5,938 bases of DNA from Candidatus Gracilibacteria bacterium CG2_30_37_12 (GCA_001873165.1 MNYO01000020.1:1-5938); one strand, 5' to 3'. Shown: positions 1-5,648, counted from the stretch's first letter. Program-made: numbers and translations. The notes: generated from the letters alone by a model not told the origin.

Positions 1-92
1 TCTCCGAAAGCAATTTCAGATCCTCTTGTAGCAACCCCTTTAAGGACTCCACGTTGAGATTTCCGATATTTGATTTTCTTCGGCTGTAACAT
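1..92 (-). CDS. rplP: 50S ribosomal protein L16, N-terminal part (runs off the left edge)
   Basis: Thirty codons are visible, starting at ATG (90-92) and continuing past the window edge. The protein opens [15 protein letters not shown] and goes on to a GSEIAFG stretch, which matches the L16 start (MLQPKR.KFRK...G..FG in E. coli). L16 binds 23S rRNA near the A-site tRNA and helps accommodate aminoacyl-tRNA at the peptidyl-transferase centre. It follows rpsC with a 52-base gap, the order expected in an S10 operon, where rpmC and rpsQ would come next outside the window. The start is fixed by homology. The upstream bases end ...TTAACGT before ATG and give no Shine-Dalgarno match. No UGA codon occurs in the visible part. 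Confidence 0.93.
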   Translation of the reverse strand, partial: MLQPKKIKYRKSQRGVLKGVATRGSEIAFG

Positions 93-110
93 ACGTTAAT
101 ATGGTAAATA

Positions 111-137
111 AGTATAGAGATATTGTCGAAAAGTCAA
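111..137 (-). promoter_or_regulatory. Possible internal promoter upstream of rplP
   Basis: In the rpsC-rplP gap the minus strand has TTGACT (132-137) and TATACT (111-116), each five of six matches to the sigma70 -35 and -10 boxes. The spacer is 15 bases, shorter than the preferred 17, and the region is AT-rich, so chance is a real alternative. If active it would start a transcript about 10-15 bases before the rplP ATG and give the distal operon a second entry point. Read from sequence only. Confidence 0.22.
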
Positions 138-144
138 TTGTTTT

Positions 145-777
145 TTATTTTTTATAGATATCACCTTTGTATATCCAAACTTTGAGTCCAATTACTCCGT
201 AAACGGTATTGGCTCTTTCCATAGCATAATCGATATCAGCTCGAATGGTTTGACGAGGAATAGCTCCTTCTTTGTATGTTTCTACACGAGCGATTTCTGC
301 ACCATTGAGACGACCACCAAGTATAACCTTGATTCCAAGACCTCCTTTTTCCATTGTTTTAGAAATAGCGTTCTTGATAACACGACGATACGGAAGTTTC
401 TTTTCAATCTGTCGAGCAATAGAATCAGCTACGAGAGATGCAGAAAGTTCTGGTTTTTTTACCTCTTTTACATCGATGGTAAGCTTTCCAGGGAAACGAG
501 CAGCAATATCTTTTTCAAGACGTTCCTTATTCTCATCGTTCTTTCCAAGAACCAATGCGGTTTTTGCAGTGTAGATGGTAATATTCGTTTCTGAGTTCAT
601 ATGACTCAAGAAGATATTTCCGACAGGAATTCCAGTAAGGAATTTCTGAACAAAGATACGGAGTTGAACATCAGAAGAGATCTTCTGACCATAATCTTTT
701 TTGTCATAGTATCCAGTACTCTTCCAAGTCTTGATGTATCCTATACGGAATGCGAGGGGGCTAACTTTGTGTCCCAT
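145..777 (-). CDS. rpsC: 30S ribosomal protein S3
   Basis: 210 aa, a little shorter than E. coli S3 (233 aa). S3 sits in the 30S head at the mRNA entry channel, where it contacts incoming mRNA and S10/S14. The start MGHKVSPLAFRIGYIKTW matches the S3 N-terminus (MGQKVHP...R.G). A type II KH domain covers roughly residues 40-110, followed by the S3 C-terminal domain with KPEL.A.LVADSIA (about 108-122), GRLNGAEIAR (about 154-163), RADIDYA and YGVIGLKVWIYKG near the end. The KH GxxG loop reads GKND at 78-81, so its second glycine is replaced by aspartate. The C-terminus stops soon after VWIYKGDIYKK and lacks the longer tail of many bacteria. It has no UGA codon and ends in TAA. The gap to rplV is 29 bases, and the start has no Shine-Dalgarno match. 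Confidence 0.97.
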   Translation of the reverse strand: MGHKVSPLAFRIGYIKTWKSTGYYDKKDYGQKISSDVQLRIFVQKFLTGIPVGNIFLSHMNSETNITIYTAKTALVLGKNDENKERLEKDIAARFPGKLTIDVKEVKKPELSASLVADSIARQIEKKLPYRRVIKNAISKTMEKGGLGIKVILGGRLNGAEIARVETYKEGAIPRQTIRADIDYAMERANTVYGVIGLKVWIYKGDIYKK

Positions 778-806
778 AATGCGTAAGCAAATTATGAAAA
801 TAAGAA

Positions 807-1133
807 TTATTTAACTCGAAGTTCGAGAGTGACGTTTGATGTTCTCTTCAAAATCGGATGTGATCGTCCACGGGAAATTGGATTTCCACGCTTATAGACG
901 ATACCTTTTGTAACACTCACCGATCAAATAGTGAGACCTGCGAGCTCTTGCATATCATTGTGTATTGCGTTAGCAACAGCACTTGCAAGAACCTTGTGCA
1001 TAAGGAATCCTCCTTTGTTTGGCATAAACCGTAAGATATCGAGTGCTTTTTTTGCTTCCATACCTCGAACAATTTTAGCTATAACATTGAGCTTTTTGTC
1101 AGATATTCGAATATTGTTTGCAATTGCTTTCAT
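807..1133 (-). CDS. rplV: 50S ribosomal protein L22 (contains one UGA read as Gly)
   Basis: 108 aa when the TGA at 924-926 is read as glycine (residue 70), close to the usual 110 aa. In the standard code it would stop at 69 aa and lose its beta-hairpin. L22 binds 23S rRNA domains and its long hairpin lines the nascent-peptide exit tunnel next to L4. The N-terminal helical part has the typical KLNVIAKIVRGMEAKKALDI and KVLASAVANAIHND motifs (about 14-58). After the UGA come 38 more residues, including SRGRSHPILKRTSNVTLEL, which matches the family's R.....I.KRTSH.T. C-terminus. It ends in TAA at 807-809. It follows rpsS by 27 bases. The bases before ATG (...CAATTTTTCTCT) are pyrimidine-rich with no Shine-Dalgarno. 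Confidence 0.96.
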
Positions 1134-1160
1134 AGAGAAAAATTGAATGAAAAATAACTA

Positions 1161-1424
1161 TTATTTATTTCCAGAGTGTCCGATAAATTTTCGAGTGAAT
1201 GAGAATTCTCCGAGTTTATGTCCTACCATGTCTTCAGTAACGAAAACAGGAGTATGAACTTTTCCGTTATGAACACCGAAAGTGTGCCCAACGAATTCTG
1301 GAGTAACTGTACAAGCTCTTGACCAAGTCTTGATAACAGTTTTCTTTCCTGACTCATTCAAACGTTCCACCTTTTGTACAAGGCGAGCGTCTATATATGG
1401 TCATTTTTTAAGACTACGTGTCAT
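1161..1424 (-). CDS. rpsS: 30S ribosomal protein S19 (UGA at codon 8 read as Gly)
   Basis: 87 aa, the normal S19 length. The true start is ATG at 1422-1424, giving MTRSLKK, then TGA (1401-1403), then [21 protein letters not shown]19 proteins begin PRSLKKGPF.D..L..KV in nearly all bacteria, so the TGA stands exactly at the conserved glycine. A standard-code gene caller would miss the first 18 residues and start at a GTG at 1368-1370. The rest carries the family motifs [38 protein letters not shown] and TR.F.GH. S19 forms a heterodimer with S13 in the 30S head near the A-site tRNA. It ends in TAA and lies 51 bases after rplB. No Shine-Dalgarno precedes the start; a TATAAT string (1461-1466) in the gap has no good -35 partner. 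Confidence 0.97.
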
Positions 1425-1441
1425 AGTATTGACGGATTAAA

Positions 1442-1451
1442 TGAAGTTAAA
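1442..1451 (-). promoter_or_regulatory. 10-base motif shared with the rplB leader
   Basis: TTTAACTTCA on the minus strand lies exactly 17 bases before the rpsS ATG. The same ten bases occur at the same distance before the rplB ATG (2339-2348). Function is unknown. A translation-initiation or RNA-binding signal is one option, AT-rich coincidence another. Confidence 0.25.
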
Positions 1452-1475
1452 TATGTTGTAATTATAGTGTTGTAA

Positions 1476-2321
1476 CTATCCAAGAAGTTTACCTCGGCGA
1501 GTTCTTACTACCCATCGATCAGTAGTTGTTCGACATCGAGTCTTCACTCCACGAGCTGGTTTCCCCCAAGGGGTTTTTGGACCATTTCGTTGTCCGAGAG
1601 ACTGATGTCATTCTCCACCTCCGTGCGGATGATCAACGGCATTCATGGACATACCAAGAACGGTTGGTCGGATACCCATCCAACGAGAACGTCCCGCTTT
1701 ACCAATAACAATTTGATTGTGGTCAATATTGGAAACAACCCCAATAGTTGCATAACATCTTTTATGTACTCGACGGATTTCTCCAGAAGGAAGTTTTACC
1801 TGAGTATATTCCCCTTCCTGAGAAACGATAGTAGCAGAAGTTCCAGCAGAACGAACACTGGAAGCTCCAGCATTGATAATAAGTTCTACGTTGTAAACAG
1901 AAAGTCCTGTTGGAATATTTCCAATAGCAAGACGATTTCCATTTGCTGGTTTTGCATTATCAGCAGTAATAATCATATCACCTACTTTCATCTCTTTATG
2001 AGCAAGAATATATCGACGTTCCCCATCTACGTAACAGATAAGTGCGATATATCCAGTTCGAAATGGATCATACTCAATAGTTTCTACTTTTGCGGGAACA
2101 TCGAGTTTATCAGTGAAGAAGAAGTCTATCTTTCGATACAGTTTCTTATGCCCACCACCCTGATGACGAACAGTAATACGACCTGCACTATTACGACCTG
2201 CTTGACTTTTTGCACCACGAGTAAGAGCTTTATGTGGTTCACTTGTCGTGAGTTCTTCGAACGTGTATCCAGTCATCTGTCGACGTCCTGGGGTAGTTGG
2301 TTTAAATTTCTTGATTGCCAT
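1476..2321 (-). CDS. rplB: 50S ribosomal protein L2 (contains one UGA read as Gly)
   Basis: 281 aa with the TGA at 1608-1610 read as glycine (residue 238); the family is usually 273-277 aa. L2 is a core 23S rRNA-binding protein needed for subunit joining and peptidyl-transferase activity. The N-terminal region has MAIKKFKPTTPGRRQMTGYT, then the OB-fold and SH3-like domains with GRITVRHQGGGHKK, RTGYIALICYVDGE and KLPSGEIRRV. The signature VDHPHGGGE ends directly at the TGA, where almost all L2 proteins have glycine, and includes the conserved histidine (His229 in E. coli) linked to peptidyl transfer. The 43 residues after it (GPKTPWGKPARGVKTR...RWVVRTRRGK) match the L2 tail. It ends in TAG, the only TAG stop in the window. 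It follows rplW after 50 bases. No Shine-Dalgarno is seen before ATG. Confidence 0.97.
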
Positions 2322-2338
2322 AATGGAAAATTAAAATT

Positions 2339-2348
2339 TGAAGTTAAA
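2339..2348 (-). promoter_or_regulatory. 10-base motif shared with the rpsS leader
   Basis: TTTAACTTCA on the minus strand, 17 bases before the rplB ATG, is identical in sequence and spacing to the copy before rpsS (1442-1451). It lies in the 50-base rplW-rplB gap. The gap also contains a weak GAAAG/CTTTC hairpin further upstream. Confidence 0.25.
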
Positions 2349-2371
2349 GGTTGAAAGTTTTCCTTTCTGCT

Positions 2372-2665
2372 TTATTCCTTAATCTTTTGAAGATCAGCGA
2401 TTCTCTGTCCTTTCTTAAGAGTAACGAGCGCTTTAAGACGACTCTTTCTCTTTACCTGAACTCCATGTTTACTATTTCGGAATTTCTCACGAGTAGTAAT
2501 CATATTTACTTTTTCAACTTGAACTCCATAGAGACGTTCAAAAGCAATACGAACATCTACTTTCGTAGATTCAGGAGATATTATAACAGTGTAAACTCCT
2601 TCGAGTTCGAGTCGTTGACTCTTTTCTGTTATAACAGGTCTTTTAATAATAGTATAAACTGACAT
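2372..2665 (-). CDS. rplW: 50S ribosomal protein L23
   Basis: 97 aa, typical for bacterial L23 (about 95-100 aa). It begins MSVYTIIKRPVITEKS, and the RPVITEKS box (9-16) is the L23 hallmark. It continues with an alpha/beta fold containing STKVDVRIAFERLYGVQVEKVNM and a basic loop (HGVQVKRKSRLKALVTL) that would contact 23S rRNA domain III. L23 surrounds the tunnel exit and is the docking site for trigger factor and the signal recognition particle. It lies 20 bases after rplD and 50 bases before rplB. It has no UGA codon and ends in TAA. The start is set by homology, and the bases before it (...ATTTCTTCGCT) do not form a Shine-Dalgarno sequence. Confidence 0.96.
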   Translation of the reverse strand: MSVYTIIKRPVITEKSQRLELEGVYTVIISPESTKVDVRIAFERLYGVQVEKVNMITTREKFRNSKHGVQVKRKSRLKALVTLKKGQRIADLQKIKE

Positions 2666-2685
2666 AGCGAAGAAATTATTGGTAA

Positions 2686-3306
2686 TTACAAGTACATGGA
2701 GTAGAGTTTCTCGATCGATGCTTTTGTGAAAACAAGGTTATTATATTTGAGGAGATCCATAGGATTGAGGTAATTTACCCCGATGAATTTTACCGTTGGG
2801 ATATTTCGACCTGCAACGAATGCTCCAGTATCTTCTGGACAAACAGCGAAGACTCCAGATGTTACATTCATCTTGGTAACAAGATCAATCATACTCTTTG
2901 TCTTCATAACGTCTGTAGCAAAAGATTCTACAATCTTGATACCATTTTCACCTGCTTTCGCTGAAAGGAGAGAGAAAAGAGCAGCACGACGTTCTTTTTT
3001 ATTCATACGAATTGTAAAGTTTCTGTCTTTTGTAGGACCAAATGCGGCACCCCCACCTCGACGAACTGGAGAACGAGCATCACCCACACGGGCACTACCA
3101 GTTCCTTTTTGTTTATAGAGTTTACGAGTGGATCCTTTTACTTCTGCACGAGTTTTTGCATGAGCAATAGCGATACGTGCATTAGAACGCTGAAGTCGAA
3201 GAAGTCGGTGAATAAGTCCCATTTGAACTTCTCTTCCGAAAAGTTCGTCCTTGAGGTTCAAAGTCCCATTTTCTTTTCCTTCTTGTGTGTAGAGAACTGC
3301 TTCCAT
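2686..3306 (-). CDS. rplD: 50S ribosomal protein L4
   Basis: 206 aa, the usual length (about 200). L4 binds 23S rRNA domain I, and its extended loop reaches the exit-tunnel constriction opposite L22. That loop is clear at about residues 55-90: KGSTRKLYKQKGTGSARVGD, then ARSPVRRGGGAAFGP, matching the family's QKGTGRAR.G..RSP...GGG..FGP. The NKKERRAALFSLLSAKA motif follows. The C-terminal Rossmann-like domain ends in LLKYNNLVFTKASIEKL, the usual LL.Y..LV.T..A...L pattern. In E. coli L4 also represses its own operon by acting on the leader RNA; whether that happens here cannot be told. It follows rplC by 13 bases, the tightest junction in the window, and ends in TAA with no internal UGA. No Shine-Dalgarno precedes ATG (...CGTATCC). 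Confidence 0.97.
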   Translation of the reverse strand: MEAVLYTQEGKENGTLNLKDELFGREVQMGLIHRLLRLQRSNARIAIAHAKTRAEVKGSTRKLYKQKGTGSARVGDARSPVRRGGGAAFGPTKDRNFTIRMNKKERRAALFSLLSAKAGENGIKIVESFATDVMKTKSMIDLVTKMNVTSGVFAVCPEDTGAFVAGRNIPTVKFIGVNYLNPMDLLKYNNLVFTKASIEKLYSMYL

Positions 3307-3319
3307 GGATACGATACAA

Positions 3320-3874
3320 TTAGAAATCTAAAACTACAAGTGAATTACGGGCTCCTGGAACTGGTCCATGAAGAGCAATAACATTAATATTCTTATTAAC
3401 GAGTTCGATACGAATCTTTTTAAGAGTAATCTTATCAAGTCCCATATGTCCGTGCATTTTCTGTCCTGGTTTTGTTCGACGTGGTTTACGACAACCGATA
3501 GAACCAAGTGCTCGGTGAAATTTTGATCCGTGTCCTGCAGGTCCTCCTTTAAAGTTATGACGTTTCATAGCTCCGGCAAAACCCTTACCTTTAGAGATTC
3601 CTTCAACAGTTACCATTTCAATACCATCAAGGATATCGAGAGATACTGTATCACCAACCTTCAAGTTAGCCATAGCACCAGTGAATGAGACTTCTCTCAT
3701 ATGGGAAAGCTTTCCGTCAGTTGCCTCAAGAACGAGTGCCTCATAACCATCAGTATCGATAGTTTTGATTTGTACTACTTTAATTTCTGGGATTTTAACA
3801 AGCGTTACTGCGACCATTGCATCACCTTTGATGATACGAGTCATTTCAAGCTTTTTCCCGATAAGTCCAGCCAT
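3320..3874 (-). CDS. rplC: 50S ribosomal protein L3, compact form
   Basis: 184 aa, shorter than E. coli L3 (209 aa). The start MAGLIGKKLEMTRI matches the family (GLVGKK.GMT.I). The central SKGKGFAG (94-101), HGSKFHR and GSIG motifs and the C-terminal HGPVPGARNSLVVL (GAVPG..G) are all present. The missing length lies mainly around residues 50-65, where larger L3 proteins carry an extra beta segment. The tip of the long loop after GSIG reads CRKPRRTKPGQKM instead of the usual ..TP..V.KGKKM. The glutamine methylated by PrmB in E. coli appears absent. L3 is an early assembly protein whose loop reaches the peptidyl-transferase centre. It is the first gene of the operon here, since rpsJ is not upstream. 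It ends in TAA. The leader ends TATATTCAG before ATG, with no Shine-Dalgarno. Confidence 0.97.
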   Translation of the reverse strand: MAGLIGKKLEMTRIIKGDAMVAVTLVKIPEIKVVQIKTIDTDGYEALVLEATDGKLSHMREVSFTGAMANLKVGDTVSLDILDGIEMVTVEGISKGKGFAGAMKRHNFKGGPAGHGSKFHRALGSIGCRKPRRTKPGQKMHGHMGLDKITLKKIRIELVNKNINVIALHGPVPGARNSLVVLDF

Positions 3875-4054
3875 CTGAATATAAAAAGTTACAAAAACTA
3901 TAATATGTTACTGCATATAAAAGCGGAGAATCTTCATGAGTAAGGAATCATTCCTTAAAGTAATAAAGATAGAACTTTTATAAGATTTCTCGTTTATTAT
4001 GCATTGGAGAGGTTGTGTATTATGAACAACATCATGCTTCATTAAGTTGAAAGT
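3875..4054 (-). promoter_or_regulatory. Probable leader (5' UTR) of the ribosomal protein operon
   Basis: If the promoter at 4061-4088 is used, transcription would begin near 4054 and leave a leader of about 180 bases before rplC. S10 operons of other bacteria also have long regulatory leaders (E. coli: L4-dependent attenuation). The leader holds a perfect 17-base dyad (3941-3957). It also has two very short reading frames, at 3997-4035 (12 aa) and 3908-3937 (9 aa), both too short to judge. I see no GC-rich stem followed by a T run, so no intrinsic terminator for radA or attenuator is evident. I could not match it to a known ribosomal-protein leader. Confidence 0.4.
3941..3957. repeat. Perfect 17-base palindrome in the rplC leader
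   Basis: TAAGGAAT, one central base, then ATTCCTTA: eight-base arms with no mismatch, 66 bases before the rplC ATG. As RNA it would fold into a seven-base-pair hairpin with a three-base loop. As DNA it looks like a dimeric regulator's operator. No T run follows on either strand, so it is not a terminator. Confidence 0.7.
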
Positions 4055-4060
4055 GGGGGT

Positions 4061-4088
4061 ATTCTATGGAAAAAGGATTCTATGTCAA
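4061..4088 (-). promoter_or_regulatory. Sigma70-type promoter for the ribosomal protein operon
   Basis: On the minus strand TTGACA (4083-4088, six of six) is followed after 16 bases by TAGAAT (4061-4066, five of six). This is the best promoter match I found in the window. The -35 box lies 16 bases past the radA stop, and the expected start point is near 4054. An eight-base direct repeat (CATAGAAT, plus-strand ATTCTATG at 4061-4068 and 4077-4084) covers the -10 box and the region just inside the -35 box, which could make it a regulator-binding pair. Confidence 0.6.
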
Positions 4089-4103
4089 AAGATTTTTTGA
4101 ATA

Positions 4104-5591
4104 TTACAATAATTTTCCCAATTCTCCGATATGCCCAACCTCTATGAGTTTCACCGTAGCTCCTTTTTTGAGTTTGATTCCAGCATTCTTTGGGAGGATG
4201 ATCTCGGAAAATCCGAGTTTGATAGCTTCATCGACACGTTTCTGGAGTCCGAATATATTCTTGATAATCCCTGTGAGGGATATCTCCCCGAGGAATATTC
4301 GTTTCCCGAGTGGAGTATTTTTCTTGGAAGATATAATCGCTGCAACGGTTGCGAGATCTATCCCAGGCTCGGAAATAGACAATCCTCGAGCAACATTGAC
4401 ATAGATGTCGTAATTCTCTAGTTTCGTATCGCTCCACTTGGAAAGTACGGCGATAAGGAGATCAACTTTCCCACTCGGGATTCCTCGAGCCGAACGTTTT
4501 GGATAGCCAAACTTTGTATAAGTGGAGAGAGCTTCTATCTCTATAACAATCGGACGATTCCCTTCGAGAGTGATTCCGAGTGCTGAACCAGAGAGATGTT
4601 CATTTTCCTTATCTACAAATTCAAGACCTGGGTTGGGGATATCAATGAGTCCATTTTCTGTCATACGAAAAAGTCCAATCTCGTCGGTCGGACCAAAACG
4701 ATTTTTGAGAGCTCGGAGTATGCGATAATCCTCGTACTTACTTCCTTCAAGAAAAAGCACTGTATCGACTAAGTGTTCCAGAATCTTCGGACCAAAAATC
4801 GTTCCTTCCTTGGTCACATGCCCGATAAGTATAATCGAACGATCCGTCCGCTTGGAGAATTCCATAAAAACCTCGGTCACGTACCGAATCTGTCCGATAC
4901 TTCCTGATTGTGAGCCGATATCAAGCGAGGATATCATACTCACAGAATCTATGACGATGAGTCATGAAGTATCTTTTTCTAATGTCTCAAGAATATCCTC
5001 TAGTGTATTGGCGGTGAAAATATGGATATGCTCATTGGCAATACCGAGACGATGTGCTCGATCAGAAATTTGGTTGATGTTTTCCTCTGCAGACACATAT
5101 ACAGCCGTAGAAACTCCTGAAAAACTCGATCTTTGCACTCAAAATTCCGTTTCCTCGTTCACTGTACTACTTCATACAGTTCATTCTGGTACTCATTTTT
5201 CGTACAAATCTCTTCGTTTTTGAGAAGTTCCAAATTCTTTCTTTTCCTGTTCTCTTTCCTCTATTCTCTCGCCACTATTTCCTGCAAACCAGTCGGTGAT
5301 TTGAAGTGCCAATGTCGATTTCCCAATCCCCGGTTCTCCGGAGAGAAGGATCAAACTTCCTGGAGTAAGTCCATCACCGAGCACTGTATTCAATTCATTG
5401 CTTCGAAGTTGCACTTTGGTGATAGATTCCTGTGCTTCAAGGATTTGAAATACTTTTTGCTCTTTTCCACTTGCTTGTTTTTTGCTCTTAGAAAGAGGAG
5501 TTTCCTCATCGAGAGTACTCCACTCTCCACAACTTGGACATTTTCCTTGCCATTTTTGACTGGTGGCACCACATTCGCGACATCGAAACAT
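4104..5591 (-). CDS. radA: DNA repair protein RadA (RecA-like ATPase) with five UGA-Gly codons and a 55-residue insertion
   Basis: 495 aa (E. coli 460) when five TGA codons are read as glycine; in the standard code it would be split into pieces. RadA is a DnaB/RecA-like hexameric ATPase that drives branch migration in homologous recombination and repair. Domains in order: a four-cysteine zinc finger (C4, C7, C18, C21); a charged linker; the ATPase core with Walker A GEPGIGKST (85-93), VSAEE, RAHRLGI, Walker B LIVID (211-215) and the RadA-specific KNRFG (296-300); and a Lon-like C-terminal domain (about 335-495). SEPGIDLA (407-414) stands where Lon proteases have their catalytic serine region, so it should be proteolytically inactive, as in other RadA. 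Between the Walker A helix and VYVSAEE there are about 71 residues instead of about 16. Four of the five UGA codons lie in that insertion (residues 133, 137, 140, 151); the fifth is residue 210. The ATG is fixed by an in-frame stop 10-12 bases upstream. It ends in TAA. Confidence 0.95.
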
Positions 5592-5599
5592 ATATAAGA

Positions 5600-5605
5600 A
5601 TTATA
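5600..5605 (-). promoter_or_regulatory. Possible -10 box of radA, implying a leaderless mRNA
   Basis: A perfect TATAAT on the minus strand ends eight bases before the radA ATG. RNA synthesis usually starts five to eight bases after the -10 box, which would put the transcript start at or next to the ATG. I see no good -35 box at 16-18 bases (GCATAG at 17), and the area is AT-rich, so this is tentative. Confidence 0.33.
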
Positions 5606-5648
5606 AATTACAAAATGAACTTCTATGCTCAGTAAAACTAAAATGTCT

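Noticed and set aside
1461..1466. TATAAT before rpsS as a promoter
   Set aside because: No acceptable -35 box at 16-18 bases, and the area is AT-rich.
1590..2354. 254-codon plus-strand frame opposite rplB
   Set aside because: Low-complexity antisense shadow of rplB; the minus-strand L2 is certain.
4085..4100. TCAAAA...TTTTGA hairpin right after radA as a terminator
   Set aside because: Only AT pairs around one GC, overlaps the -35 box, and lacks a proper T tail after a stable stem.
5133..5280. Frameshift or pseudogene in radA, because standard translation breaks here
   Set aside because: All breaks are TGA in one continuous frame, and the same codon encodes Gly in S19 and L2; with code 25 the gene is intact.
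5109..5282. Intein in RadA
   Set aside because: About 55 residues is far below intein size, and no splicing-junction motifs (N-terminal Cys/Ser block, C-terminal HN) are seen.
5133..5597. 154-codon plus-strand frame opposite the radA 5' half
   Set aside because: Antisense shadow, Phe/Ser/Leu-rich as expected opposite a charged coding strand; RadA motifs on the other strand are clear.
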